A program made the translations under genes and the position numbers. Shown one piece after another: positions 24,507 to 37,615 of a stretch of DNA of 64,000 nucleotides; positions within the stretch are counted from its first letter, which is position 1; every line of letters starts with the position of its first letter. This DNA comes from Cyathus striatus. Lineage: Eukaryota; Basidiomycota; Agaricomycetes; Agaricales; Nidulariaceae. The notes beneath the pieces are model-generated. The model searched no databases, had not been told where the DNA came from, and saw only the letters and a program-made list of their open reading frames with translations. Location: contig JAOVFP010000008.1 in the NCBI GenBank assembly GCA_025738555.1, positions 5,084,001-5,148,000 on the forward strand. The letters are read 5' to 3'.

Positions 24507-25250
24507 TACAGTAGACATTGTCATAATGAATAAGGTTGGTTGTGGGATTTCCTTATTCATTATGAGCATTCATTCATTATTGCAAGCTGTTACATAATGT
24601 GACATTATGTGACCTCTGCCAATGGTGTGACACCCTGGTGACTACTTTGCATTGACTTTACTAGGACTTTGCTATAACTAATTCAATTATTGCAATAGTA
24701 ACATGCTCCTACTCCTGTATGATGTACAAATGTTATGAGTACCTTTCCAACACTGAGAAAGATGATGGCTACTGGCTGGAAGAAGCTGGAAGAAGATAAG
24801 ACATTCATTTTGAGTGGGCTGCATAGTTTTCTCAATATTTTCTACAACTTACACTTGTTTATGGCAAGGCAGAAATACAAGGCATGCCCATGATTTAGTG
24901 ATTGAATATGGGATGAATATATACTATAATGTACACAATATATCAGCAATGCAGAAATTAGTTGAAATATCCAGAAAAATAATATTTATAGCTCTGGATT
25001 GCTTTAGAAATATAAAATGTGCCAACTGGTAATACAGACTAATCAGATAACACTGAAATTCCACTTGAATAATGATTTTTCTTGAGTATTCTACCATCTC
25101 ATAATGCATAACTCATTAAAAACCCTATGCATTATTCACCATGAAAATTGATGAATAAAACACTGCATACCAAGTTGGTTTTCACAAATTTGTATTCATT
25201 ATGAGATTTTATTCATTATTACATTATTCATTATGACCATTTCTACTGTA
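24507..25250. mobile_element. Degenerate TA-flanked inverted-repeat element (about 744 bp)
   Basis: The left end TACAGTAGACATTGTCATAA (24507) matches the reverse complement of the right end, TACAGTAGAAATGGTCATAA (ending 25250), with 2 mismatches in 20, and the match continues through TGAATAA. TA at both outer edges fits Tc1/mariner-type insertion. The interior is AT-rich, repeats ATTCATTATGA-like motifs and encodes nothing recognisable, so this is a non-autonomous MITE. Confidence 0.6.
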
Positions 25251-26280
25251 CTTATTCTCGTAACCTGTCCTTGTATCTTCTTGGTGCCTTCATTTCAGTG
25301 TTCACTTATGCTTCTAACTTAGTCCCTTCGCTTCTTTTCTGATTATTGATTCAAGAAATGCCAATGGAATCGCTGAACTTTGGAATCCCGGATATTGGGG
25401 ATCACCAATCCCTATATGGTGTTTAGTGTGACGTCACACAGTGTGACCAAAAGTGACCAAAATCTTGTCCCAGGATAAAACTGACACAGTGAAGTGAAAT
25501 TCTGAGTGTCCCTCTTTATTCTTTCTGTGTAATAATGATATTTCATCTATTATAAGTCTTTCAATATATGTACTATGTCTAAATTATAAATATAAATGCT
25601 TAAATACATATTCCTTTCTTGTCACAACTTTGTCACAGGCTGAAAGTTGTCATTTAGAAGGGCCTGAGCATTGGAATATACATATCATATGATATACTTT
25701 TACATATATAACATGTTTATATAATCTTATGTTTTTAACACTGCTATAAAATGAATTTTGTGATATGCTCTGTGATGATCTAGTGATTATATGGCTAAAA
25801 TATTGCTGAATTGAAGAACTAAAGAGATATTTTACTATATCTGGTTGAATTATTTTTATAATCATAAACAGTATTTCAAATGTAGTATAATAAAGCTTAT
25901 TTTATGAATTTTTGCCAAGTTATCACTTGGAGGTAGTGTTTAAGTGGTGTATATGTGGTATTTCCAAGTGTACCATGCAAATTTCCCACGCTCTTTGATA
26001 CAGCGAAATTGCAACATCAATTGCTTCATGGAAACTTATTATTTTGATTAGTGATAGTGATATAAAGTGCTCAGCTACAACATATTAATTACATTATTAA
26101 GTCAGAATAATTATTAAGAAGAGGGTGGCTGTCTAATGATGGTCTACAGTGCAATTTGAGTGTATATTATACTAGTTTCTCACGCTATTTAGCAGGGCAA
26201 AACTTGTATCTACGGCCACTCATCAGAATCTCACTTTCACAACTAGCTTTAATGATAAAAAGTACTCAGACTAAGTATTA
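25251..26280. other. AT-rich gene-poor region, middle part
   Basis: No gene. A GTGACGTCAC palindrome near 25430 is the only notable local feature. Confidence 0.4.
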
Positions 26281-26402
26281 GAATAGAACTGTTGAGCCCG
26301 AATTTTAATTTTTTGAATTTTACCTGGAGATCTTGTGCATTACCTTGCATTATTGACTGGTTAAAGAAGATTTCTTAAAATTCTGGCTCAACAGTTTTGT
26401 TC
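26281..26402. repeat. Small imperfect inverted repeat (about 122 bp)
   Basis: Left arm AACTGTTGAGCCCGAATTTT (from 26287) pairs with right-arm sequence AAAATTCTGGCTCAACAGTT (to about 26396) with one mismatch, enclosing an AT-rich loop of about 70 bp. It may be a MITE fragment. Confidence 0.5.
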
Positions 26403-29400
26403 CATATGTTAAAATATATAACTTTTGTTATTACGATTAGCGGATAAAGTGAAAATCTGAAGACTGGGCACAATATTACTGATTTGATGCCTATTTTGGC
26501 AGAGAGGTTGGACTATTATGCAATTTTAAATCTATGTATCAGACTACTAAAAATATAATTACACAAGATTAAATATACTACTAAATGACATATTATGCAA
26601 GTTATTTTAAAGCGATTGAGTGTCTGTAGCAAAAGATATTACACTGGGACAGTGCGGAGTGGGCATGTGTCGCTGTCACGCTTGTGTGACATGCCGGATT
26701 GGTGACCCCCACGGATATGCAGTGAAGGCTACTAGGCTTTACATTTTAGTTATTATACCACTAAATATACTGCCACATAAAAAATGAGCATCACCGGGTT
26801 TTAATGAAAAGCATGCAAATTTACCTTAGTCCATAAGTACTTATGTACTAATAAGGCGATCAACACGGTCTTCTATTAAATAAGACTTGACTTTGTCTTG
26901 AACAAAAATATACATCATAAAATTTATGGGTGTCTCCCAAGACAATTTCAGTATCCTATGCTCCATCGCAACGATGGCTTCTTCGTTCCGTACAAGCCCC
27001 TGTAACGAGAGGGATTTACGAGGATTTACGCTAGGGCTAACGAGCCTCACGCGAGCATGCTCGTCTGAACGAGATCGGACGCGATCGGGACCAAGACAGT
27101 CACATCAGCATTCTACACTCCGTTCTGCTCGTAATTTCAAATGTACTCAGGGGATCTTCTGAGCGACATTTCCTTTCTTGCAGTGAAACTACGTGGCTTA
27201 GCGGATTGTCGTATATCTTAACGAGCCATATAGTGTAATGTACAGGTCAACGGCATATGTTTAGTTGAGACTGTTGAGTAACTATTGTACCGCCGTCAGT
27301 TTCACGCTTACCTTGTTCATACTCTTCACGATAGTATTAGTGGCTCGCGGCGGCGCTGTCGATGCTCGGAGAAATATTCGCAACACGAACCTGGATATCT
27401 AGTCATATGTTTGATATGCACTAACTGGTTTGCTTGCTTGTGAGAGACGGGAGAGACCTGAGGAGACGGGCCACAGATCGATTAGTACCTACTTATCATC
27501 AATTTGGCTGACAATGATGCCCATCACACACACATGAACTGTACCTGTTCAACTACATTTCAAACGAACCACCGCGTGCTTACTAGTTGATAACAGATCT
27601 AGTACTAATGACTATCTTGAAATATTCCTTCACCATATACTAGGCAACCCCTTGGGTCATGCGAAGCATTTATTGATGGTGGGTAGTACTGAAGTGCCAG
27701 AACTTACGTCTGTTGAGTTTCTCTGTTCGCGCTCGACACATTATATAGCGAAAAGTTCCGTGACAGAAGGGTATATTTAAATATCTGCTTCTGGCTCGTG
27801 GACGGTGGTGGGCGTTGTTCTACCTTCTTACTGGGCTCCAATAAGTTAGTATATCGCGCGCCCTCTTGGATGTTCAGCTCCAATTAAACCACATCACTGC
27901 GGCCTATGAATCAATATCACCCCCTCTTACCCGTATTTAAAAAATCCCAATGGATAAAGATAACATAAGTCAATCAAGTATCATCATTCGCCCAAGAACC
28001 AATTGCCTGGTTTCTGATATTTAAAGATCGGGGGCCTGCCGAGGAACGGTGTACTCTACTGTAGTATTCTGTAGTAGGAATCTGTCAACTGATGCAAAGT
28101 GTGGAACTGATACTAAGGCCGGAGTCGCATCACATTTCCCAAGTTTCAGCACTCAAGCACACCAGGCGTACTGGCATACGGTTCGTAACAACTCGTGATG
28201 ATGCAGCGGAACTAGGGAAGTCAAGAATACCGAAGACTCTGGACTCTGGAGACGGTAAGTATTGCGCTTCAGAGCCTTTCAGAGGTTGACATTCCACGAG
28301 TTTAAAGATAGATGTCGGTTGTCAGGACATATACCACTCTTTTTTCCCTGCAGCTGTCATAGAAGACACGGAAGTGACATAGAGTGCGGCTTGAAAATAA
28401 GTGTATTTGTCATTCCGCTTCCGAACCTCAACACTATGGGCCCAGGCAACGTCTTTTGCCTTCGAGTTCTTTATATAAAGTGATTGTTCGATTGATGTAG
28501 AAAATCAATTATCGAATTAGAGCTCCAGAGTCCTGCATCAAAGGCTTGCGCGACGAAAAGGTTAACAACCTACTAGGCTCCAGCTCTGCCCAGTACTTGT
28601 TAGTTTGAATGATTCTGAAGACACGAGACGAAGTTGGAAGTTAAAGCATCCAAGCCCACGAACACGAGGATCGCAGCAGCTTCTGCTTCTTACATAGTAC
28701 AATGAAGAGGTCTGGCACGTAACATTTTACAGTTTGTTGCCATCTGAAACGGGGTGGTTGGAACCAAGACGCGAGTTTGGAGCAGGCACATCCTTCAAGC
28801 AAATTGCGAGCTACATAGACGCCCAGAGCACATGCTACCCCCGCCATTGGGCAGACCCTGGCAGACCCCGCCCTCCAACTTACGAGATGGAGTAGGATGT
28901 GTGAGATGCGTACGTACGGACGAAATGAGACGAACTATGCAAAAAAAAAAGCCTGTTAAGCGTTTGGGCGATGTTGTAGTAGATTAAAGCGCTTGAGTTG
29001 AAGCCTAGAGGCTGAAAGCCCTCCGGATTCCCATCACGCTCACCATTTCGGCTGACCCAGAACTCGTCGCATCAATGCAATCTCCGAATATATATTTTTG
29101 AATCTGCGCAAGGTTTTTCACCATGTGCACAGTGAAAAGCGTGGGCGGACTTTAGGATAGAGTGCGCGCGTATGTAGCTAAAGGAAGATAAAGTGGAGGG
29201 GAGTGTCATTGTCATAGACTTTGACTTCGAAATCAAGGTACTACGGTACATACATGGTATACCTACTCTGAATAGCTACCAAATTTCATCAAAGGCACGT
29301 AGGTTTGAATAGCTTACGCCGAGCCTGAACTTTCGAGGAGGTCAGTGATCCGTCATGATGTATACACTCCTGAAGCGAAAGTATCGAGAATGATTCAAGG

Positions 29401-30800
29401 ACCGTATCGCCGATGCACAATACGAGCTGAAGGTAGCTGGCCACAAGTACCGGTTCACCAGATCACGGTAGGACAATGGCTTAAGGCGAACAATAGCCTA
29501 CGGAACATGGTCCACGCAAAGTAAGCGTGCCACACACAGCCTATTCCTAGGCAGTCACTTGTGAAGTCCGGTTTGGCCCTCTCAACGACCGCATTATTCT
29601 CTAGATGGCGCTTCCCGTTGTTCTCAGGGCCGATGTGCGGTGCTACTATTCCAACCCCGCTGCAAGTGAGTTACAGAATATGGAATAAAGGTCATTCGCG
29701 GGATCCATTGTTCTGCTGTGAGCCTGTCGGTCATGAGTGAGTAGTATGGCGCCTACTGTATGGAGAAATATGTTATCATGAGATAGACAGGGAAAAGCAA
29801 AGTTGGCCTTCGGCACTGTGGCGGTGGCATGGATCGATAGCTATGCGTCCCGGGGTTGGTGTGATTAAACAGTTGATCGTGCCAACTGTCTGAAGGACTA
29901 ACGGTGTAGAACGGAGAGAATTTAACGTGACGCTCCAAGACATACATACTTGCCATATATTTTTGGAGGAGGATTCTTTGGACGGGAGGGGCGAGAGAAT
30001 CGGAGACGCATGTAGGCTAACCAGGCTTGAGAAGATTCAGAAGGCACTGGAACGGAAAAAAGACAAATTTTAAGCGCAAAACTTCGATTACGGATTGGGA
30101 GAGGTCGCGTATATACGCTCGGATGGGAAAGAGAAGGTTGGAGCGGGAACTTATTGGACAAGTCGAGTCGAGACGAAGAGGGTCAGGAGAGAATATTGAT
30201 GGTGGGTGTTGAGTGCCGGTGGATGTGAAGGCAGGTGATGGGAAGTGAGAGGAGATATTCCATACATATGATGGGAGAAGAGAGGAGAGGAGATATGCGA
30301 TGCATGATGAGACGCGGGGGAGAGATGTTGAGATGTTATTTAAAATTATTATGGTAGATGCTGTTGGCTGTTTGGATGACGTATGTATATTTGCAGAGCT
30401 AACAGCGCAGGCAGAGTGCAGCAGGATGGGAGATGCGGAGGAGAAGCAGAATGGAGGGAAGGGGATGGAGGGAAAGAGAAGATCAGTGATCCGCTGGGTA
30501 CGCGTGGACGAGCCGGGTATCAAACGGGGACAATCTGGGAGATCTGTGGCTGGGACGGTATCAAAAGGGCAAGGGGTCAGGACAGTGCCTGTGCAAACAA
30601 TAGGGCAGACACTGGCAGACAATGGGCTACCACTGGGTTACAATGGGCACAGTGGGTTAAACAGCGTACAATGGGGCAGATATGATGGATGAGCGAGGAT
30701 AATAGGATGGAAGAAGAGTTGTGGAGGGATAATGGCGGGGGAATCCGATTTGGCTTGGTGGCTTGGTCAGGGGTTCTGAATAGAAGATGAGCCGAGGGGC
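26403..30800. other. Gene-poor region, last part
   Basis: Open frames in this stretch are short, lack splice context and have no recognisable motif; those near 30017-30692 on both strands overlap low-complexity purine or pyrimidine runs upstream of the CDC24 gene. Base composition rises in GC from about 28 kb onward. Confidence 0.4.
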
Positions 30801-31027
30801 GTGTTGATCGACTGGCGCTTTGGTTCAGTTTGGGCCGGGTTGATATGGCTCGTGGACGGCTGAATTGGAATTCAACTTGTCAAGTCAACGCCCTCCAATC
30901 CAATCCTTACCTCTTCTCCTCAACTCTCTTCTACTATCTCATCGTCTCTCCTTCCCCCCCTCCTCCCCTCCCCGTCCCCCGCCACCACCATACCCACCAT
31001 TCTCGCCCCTCGTCCCCGCTGCAAACA

Positions 31028-34000
31028 ATGGCTACTGTCGCTGGCCGCAAAAAATCCATCGTCTCCAGCACGGGCCTTCATATAGACACCCCAGTCGCAA
31101 ACAACACTCTCCTCAACAAGGCTGCCTCTACTTCCCTATACCAGCAATGCTCTGCTCTTCGTTCTCGCCTCATGCGCGTCAAGGACTTCTCTCCATACTT
31201 CACTCTCGCTTCATCTCCAGATTCCCGCCAATCAACCGACCCAGTAACACAGCTCTGGGATCTATTCTCAACGGGCATTCCGCTATGCTATATCTTCGAT
31301 CAGCTCCCTTCAGAGGCCGGCTTCAGCAAAATAAATCATTCAGAATTCAACCAGGAGCAATTTGAATCCAACCCTGACCGCGCAAAGAAGCACGCGATTG
31401 CCCTCTTTGCTATGCAGATTCGCAACCACAAGGACAGACTCCCAGGATGCGAATTATTCACTATAACAGATTTGTGGGACCGGACATCGACCGACGGGCT
31501 TGTAAAGGTGCGCCAATCCGTTCTACTGTTGCTGCTTGCTAGCTTACTCATACCAATCACCAGGTTGTTAACACTGTTACCGCCATTGTAGATCTCCTAC
31601 CACCAGATGCCTTTGAGGCATCGCCACCCTCACCGCCTTCCCTCTCGGCTCATGAATCCTATGATTCTCTCGCCGATTCCCTCCCTCCGCCACCCGCAAA
31701 TGCCCAGGAAGCGGCTCGCAACAACATCATCCGCGAAATGGTGGAGACAGAACGCAAATACGTGCAAGATCTCGAAATAATGCAGGTACCGTATACTATT
31801 CCCCACCGATCAATGTGTGAATCATCCGCAACTCACCGATCAATCTCCAGAAATATTCAAACGCGCTATCCCAAGGCAACATCATAGACCAGGATACCAT
31901 ACATCTCCTCTTCCCCAATCTCAACAAGCTCCTCAACTTCCAGCGGAAGTTCCTTATCCGTTTTGAGAGTACCGCAGAGTTGCCTTGGCATGATCAACGG
32001 TGGGGCCAGCTTTTCACCGAATGCGTGAGTGATGAACCCCCTCGTGGCTTATTCTCAGTCAGAACCGTCGCTGACAACATCCTTTGTTTCTTCCTTCCCT
32101 TTGTCTCTAATAGGAAGATGAATTCATCGTGTACGAGCCCTACTGTGCTAATTATACCGCCGCCTCGGAGCTCATGATGGCCAACGAAGACTCCCTCGTA
32201 GTGAGTACTGCCCCCCCTTCTTTACGTTTCCCCCTTGCCCAGCAACCCCTTCCGCTCTCCCTCCGAGTCGCTTCGTCCTCGCATTCCCAGGATGTCGCAT
32301 CGTGGGTACACACGCCGAACCCACTTCACTTTGTACATGTTGTCCTGACAACCCTGTTATCCTTCCCATTCAACAATCTCTCGCTAATCGCCGCATGCTG
32401 ATATAAACTTTCCCAAACAGCCTTTGAATCACTTGATCAACGTAAAGGGCGAACTTCCCGCCTTCCTAATCAAGCCCGTTCAGCGAGTGTGCAAGTATCC
32501 ACTCCTCCTTGATGTGAGTGCCCACCGACATCTCCGCGCGGTCCGAGTGTCCACAATTGGACCTCGCGGGCTGGCTTTCATTTGTTTCAATTAAACGTCA
32601 ATTTGATACTGATACCTCTGTCTGTAGTCACTGATCAAGGCCTGTTCGGAAACCACATATCCCCACTTCGATGAGCTCAAAAAAGGTTCTGATGCAGCAA
32701 AACGTATTGCCGACAAGATCAACGAGGCACAACGTCGTGCTGAGAACGAGCAAACCGTTCGGTCACTCCAGACGCGCATTGATGACTGGAAAGGCCATCA
32801 TCTAGAGAACTTTGGCGAGCTGCTCTTGGACGATGTGTTCACCGTCACTAAATCCGATATCGACAGGGAGTACCATGTATTCCTTTTCGAGAAGATCATT
32901 CTCTGCTGCAAAGAGGCTCTCCAGCAGCCTCCCAACGGGAACAAGAAAGTTGGCAAGAGCAATTCGATTTTGAAGAAGCAACCTGTGCCTCCTCCGCTTT
33001 CGCTCCCCGGTAATGCGACTCCTTCACAAAGGAGGAATACTCCCCTTCTCCTCAAAGGTCGTATCTTCCTGGGTAATGTAACCCAAGCCGTGCCCGTACC
33101 CGTCCGAAACTCGACTGGTGAGTGGTTCTTCAGGATACAAAATCAATCAAGTTCTTTTTCTCTAACGACTTCTTGTAGCTTCTGGTATGCCAGCGAGTTA
33201 TCCCCTTGCCGTATGGTGGAAGGGGGATGATGACCTCGAGTTCTTTACTCTTCGCTGCAAACGGGAAGAACAGATGCGACAATGGGAGGCGCAGATTAAT
33301 CGTCTTATCAGAGAAGCCGCCATGCGTCGCAACTCTGACCGTAACGGAAGCAGCTTGTCCCGTATTCTCGCTTCCTCTAATAGCACTAACCCTGCACCCC
33401 AATCCCGCCTCGGAGGTTCATCCCAGCAGAGCATGTATTCGAGTACCGGTGGCCCGATGTCCGTTTATTCGAATCACACATCCATGCCTGTACATGTCCG
33501 CCCGAACCGCAATACGAACCCATACCAAGCTGAGAGCTCGACGGGGACACCATTTGCTCCGGGACCGCAAGGATATCCTCAAGGATTCGAGTTCGAAGGC
33601 GATGAAGAGGAATATGAAGATTATCCTCCCGCCTCTACCTACGCTCCCTCTGGCCGTGGAACTCCCATGGGTACGCGAAGTAGAAATCATAGTGCGTATG
33701 GTGTGCCTTCAGACCGAGATTCTGCCGCCTTTGACAGGCCAAGAGCTCACACGGAGAGCCAATGGAGAGGGCCTGGTGTAGCTGCGTCTAACCCATCAAG
33801 CTCGGTGATGTCCCCCAATGGCACCATGATGCGTGCTTCGACTCCCCGCATGAACTCAAACATGAGCGCAAACAGTTACCAATCTGATGCAAGCTTCGGC
33901 AACGGCGTTCAACCTCCCAAGTCTTCATCTCGCCCACCGCTTCGTAGCCAATTCAGCTCGACACGGCTAAAGACGACCCAGGAAAGTGGCGAATACCGTA

Positions 34001-34614
34001 GCGGCAGGTCAATCACTCCCACGTTGGCTGGGAATGCAAGTGGACTTGCTGCGCCTCCCACCAACCGGTCCCGAAGCGCGAGCCAGCCTACTGCATATGT
34101 GCCTAAGGAGATTCCACCTCCTCTCCCCGCGTCGAATATCAACCAGTCTCATTGGAGTCGCACGAATACGACTATGGGTACCAACAAGCGTGGGAGTGGA
34201 TCAAGCGCGTCCACAGGCAGCTCAGAATACTCCCCTAATAGTTCATCGCCGATCACGCCATTTGGTTCAAGTGACTCCTCCTTGGGCAATGTTGGCATCC
34301 GAACCTCCCGCTCGCAGACTTTCGAGCATGCGATTAATGGGCACGAACATGTTTTACCCTCGGTGAAGGTCAAGGTACACTTCCATGAAGATATATTTGT
34401 CATCCAAGTGCCCAAGACTACGGAATACGATGATCTGGTAGAAAAGGTTGGACGCAAGATTCGACTTTGCGGACCTAGACGTGATGATGGCCCCCTACGT
34501 GTGAAGTACAGAGATGAGGATGGGGACATGGTGTCTCTTGGCTCAACCGAGGATGTCCAGATGGCTTTCGAGCAATGGCGACCTGGAGGCCAAGTGACCC
34601 TCTTTGTTACATGA
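31028..34614 (+). CDS. CDC24: Cdc42 guanine nucleotide exchange factor
   Basis: 993 aa in seven exons: 31028..31507, 31564..31785, 31851..32024, 32114..32200, 32421..32513, 32628..33117, 33179..34614. It loads Cdc42 with GTP at sites of polarised growth. Domain order is that of fungal Cdc24. The CH-like Cdc24 region is at about 25-165 (LWDLFSTGIPLCYIFDQLP, LPGCELFTITDLW). The DH domain is at about 215-400 (IIREMVETERKYVQDLEIM, ELPAFLIKPVQRVCKYPLLL). The PH domain is at about 420-575 (LLLDDVFTVTKSDIDREYHVFLFEKIILCC). A Ser/Pro-rich linker of about 325 residues follows. The C-terminal PB1 domain (VKVKVHFHEDIFVIQVP ... VKYRDEDGDMVSLGSTEDV) would bind a Bem1-type scaffold. The ATG at 31028 opens MATVAGRKKSIVSS after a CT-rich leader. 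Intron 4 (220 nt) is unusually long. Identity is secure. Confidence 0.95.
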
Positions 34615-35576
34615 AAAACCTGAATGCCTTCGCCCTCTTGCCTTGCTCTCATTGTGTTCCTCTACTTCTTCCATCGTCTTTGCTTCTCTTCACGCTCCGT
34701 ATCGCATCATCCATCCTAATGGCATTTTTCAAGTACTTGTCCACTTCATCACATCGTAATTCCGCCTGGCTACCTCCATCTCATCATCTCCTCTACCCAA
34801 AAGTCCCCCAACTCCGCCCTCGCATGCATATTTCAATGTTCGCACATATCACATCCATTCCCATATCCCCCCGGAGCTCCAATCAATGTTTTTTTGCTCG
34901 TGTTCGTAACCGGGTTTTTCTTTCTCTCTCTCTATATGTATTATTGCTTGGCTTTGTCCGCGACACACTTTCCTTTACTCTCATTATAAGACATTATAGT
35001 CTTAGTCGCTCCTTGGTTATTGGGCTTAATTTCACCCTATACTCGCTCCTTTACGTTCTGTTTCTCTTTTCTTTCGCTACTCATCTAACTGGTATTTTGT
35101 CGTTTTTCCTGCGTCTCTATCTCTCTCGTCTCTCATCTCTGTCTCTGGATTACTTTGTCGCCGCTTTGGCACAGTAGCTCTGTTTTACACAAGGAGGATT
35201 CATGTTTTATGTAATATCAATAGAGGAATTGCTTTAGGGTCTAGAAATCTTTTGTGACTTTCAAGTTTTTCCGTTGATTCAGACACGTGGATATATGCTT
35301 AGTTTCAGGTTGACAGATTGAGGTATCTTACTTGAAACAAGATTATAATAAGTATAAAATTTATGATGAAACGAGTGACTATGTAAGACAAAATGAGCGA
35401 CAGTGTATGTAGGGTGAAACGAGCGAGCGACTATTTAAGGCTGAACAAGCGAACCAGCACGGAAAACATTTGCTATGATGGAATCTTTACAGAGTAAATC
35501 CAGTAATTCCAGTGAATCCACTAATAGAACCTACAGGAATCATGCGTTAATGACGATATTGTTCGCAACGAAATTA
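34615..35576. other. 3' flanks of CDC24 and polygalacturonase 1, no gene
   Basis: A 200-codon open frame (34575-35177) is a CT-rich out-of-frame extension of the CDC24 3' end and not a gene. A TATGTAAGACAAAATGAGCG-like region at 35380-35450 carries short degenerate repeats. Confidence 0.5.
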
Positions 35577-37541
35577 TTACTCACCAGCAGCGCCACCGGA
35601 AGCTTTCAGCTGGGACCAGTTCCAAGTGCCTACCGAACATTAGTCGGGTACGGTGTTAGACAGAAATATTATGATCTTACCAGTGCAAGCACCAGAGCCA
35701 CAGTTCACGGCAACACGCTTAGCACCGCTGTTAACCGAAATCTTATTCGCAGTCGTGATAAAGTTTACGCCCTTATGTAAAAAGCAATCAGTTATCAGTC
35801 CAAGGAAACAAGATATCAAGCAACGAAACCACACACCGAAAGCTTAACACCCTTTCCGGGAGTGCCCAGAGTGTCTGGGTAACTCTGAGAGCATCTGTTA
35901 ATGACCTATAGACTTCGAATTGGGACTGAGCATACCTGGTCAATGATAACACCGTATTTCTTGATTCCAGTTGCGGTATTTCCCTACAGTAATCGATTCA
36001 ATGAAATTCACACTTTGAAGGAGCCAAACAGAGCTAGTTCAGGACTTACCGAGAATGTGATGTTGCTGACGGTACTTCCAGTAGCAGCAGCTTTCGTCTT
36101 GATACGAAGAGCGTTATCACTAAAGATAGTCAGTAAAACGCTCTTAATGCTGAGCCGGTGGCCACCTCACTTGTCAATTATAGTGTTTCCTGAGATGACA
36201 ATATTGGAGACGGAAACGCCCTCTGAAACAGATCCCTGAACCAACCTTTTAACAGTAGAAACAAGCGGGAGAGTACAGGGAACACAAACCACCGAGATAC
36301 CATGACCGCCGTAGCAGGTGTTTCCCCTGAAAATGATGTTAGACCCCTTGTTGATAGCAAGGCAATCATCCTAGATTGGCGTTAGCTAGTGGAAATGACT
36401 ACCAAATTCAGTTGAAGTTCACCTGATTCCTTATAACACTGAAATATAGTATTAGACCGTCTAGCTGGCACGAAGTGAGGGATTTATCTACCTATTTTGA
36501 ATAATCAAATTTGTGGTGCTGACATCAAATCCGTCTGTATTGTGGCCTGCAGACTGTCAGCAGAAGTTGACGTGTATGGAGCATGGGAACCGACCTGCAG
36601 ATTTGCTGCCACTTTTAGAGTTGGCTTTGTCGCCCTGAGCTACACACAGTATCAGCCTTTAATATCGACTTCGCTTCCAGAAATCACATACAATTATCGA
36701 TAACCAAGTCGGTCATCAGTAAGGCCGCTGGGTTGGAGACTGAGTAGACCCGTGCGGGTGCATTCACAACTTTGACGTTCTAGTGGCAAGTATGTAAAAT
36801 ATTTCAAGGTACATGAGAGATGGTAAGCACACCTTGTAAGTACCCGAAATCTTAATTCTACACGTTTTGTCAGAACATGGAATGAGGAAGATACTATGAA
36901 ACTTACTTCATCATGGGGGCTGGCTTTGTGACGCCTCCATTTACACCTTGTCCGTCCTTTATAATACGGCCTCAGACAGTGAAACGAATACTCGTAATAG
37001 ATTTTCCTTACCCAGTAGAAAGGTCCTCCTCCGTCAAACTTGTGCCCATTTCCGTTAACTACATATCATTATCAGTTATCTGTGTAGCATAATGAAGTGA
37101 AAGTATTACACGTAATAGATGTTCCGCTGTGCCCATCCTAGAATTAGCGTAGGAACAAACAAATGGCCCAAAAACATTACCTGACGGTAAATAATGGCCC
37201 GGCCCAGCTCTTATTACCAAAAGAAATGTCACCATCTAGATACAATTTGTTAGTAATCAGGTCAGTGGAACAACTGGAGACAAAGGGTGACGTACTCATA
37301 TTGACAGTGGTTCCAGTTGCAAGATTAAGAGTAAGTGCTTGACCAGCTGGCACCGTGAAGCTGTTCAAGTTGACAGTTGTGCATTTAACAGCGGCAGCGA
37401 CATCTTATGGAAAACTTGTGTTAGCGGACGTAGAGAACTATGGATGGTAATAACCTCACCGGACAGCGAATTAATGGTGCCCGTACAAGCTAAGGCGCCG
37501 AGGGCAGAAGATGCGATGAGGACCAGTGATGCGCGGAGCAT
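35577..37541 (-). CDS. Secreted endopolygalacturonase (GH28), tandem copy 1
   Basis: 347 aa; hydrolyses alpha-1,4 galacturonan (pectin) outside the cell. Eighteen exons, 5' to 3': 37541..37460, 37403..37296, 37235..37181, 37126..37110, 37058..37012, 36956..36907, 36857..36833, 36779..36692, 36639..36595, 36546..36492, 36438..36423, 36370..36290, 36235..36171, 36119..36050, 35983..35936, 35884..35837, 35771..35681, 35629..35577. The signal peptide is MLRASLVLIASSALGALA. All GH28 catalytic motifs are present: [24 protein letters not shown] and ALRIKTK. Other family signatures are [21 protein letters not shown] and SGAKRVAVNCGSG; the C-terminus is NWSQLKASGGAAGE. The start ATG lies about 70 bp downstream of a TATAAAAG box. 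Copy 2 lies 0.9 kb away in the same orientation. Confidence 0.95.
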
Positions 37542-37607
37542 TTTCGAAATAAAGAGGTTGATTATGGGGGTTTTTGTAGATAGATACTTGGGTATCGTGT
37601 TTCTCAC

Positions 37608-37615
37608 CTTTTATA
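37608..37615 (-). promoter_or_regulatory. TATA box of polygalacturonase 1
   Basis: TATAAAAG on the minus strand, 66-74 bp upstream of the start codon. It sits in a 15-nt string shared with the P450 promoter at the right end of the window. Confidence 0.6.

Noticed and set aside
30017..30622. 201-codon minus-strand open frame
   Set aside because: Built mostly of pyrimidine-rich low complexity (Ser/Pro/Leu) and facing other open frames on the plus strand; looks like non-coding promoter sequence.
34575..35177. 200-codon frame at the 3' end of CDC24
   Set aside because: Out-of-frame continuation over a CT-rich 3' untranslated region.
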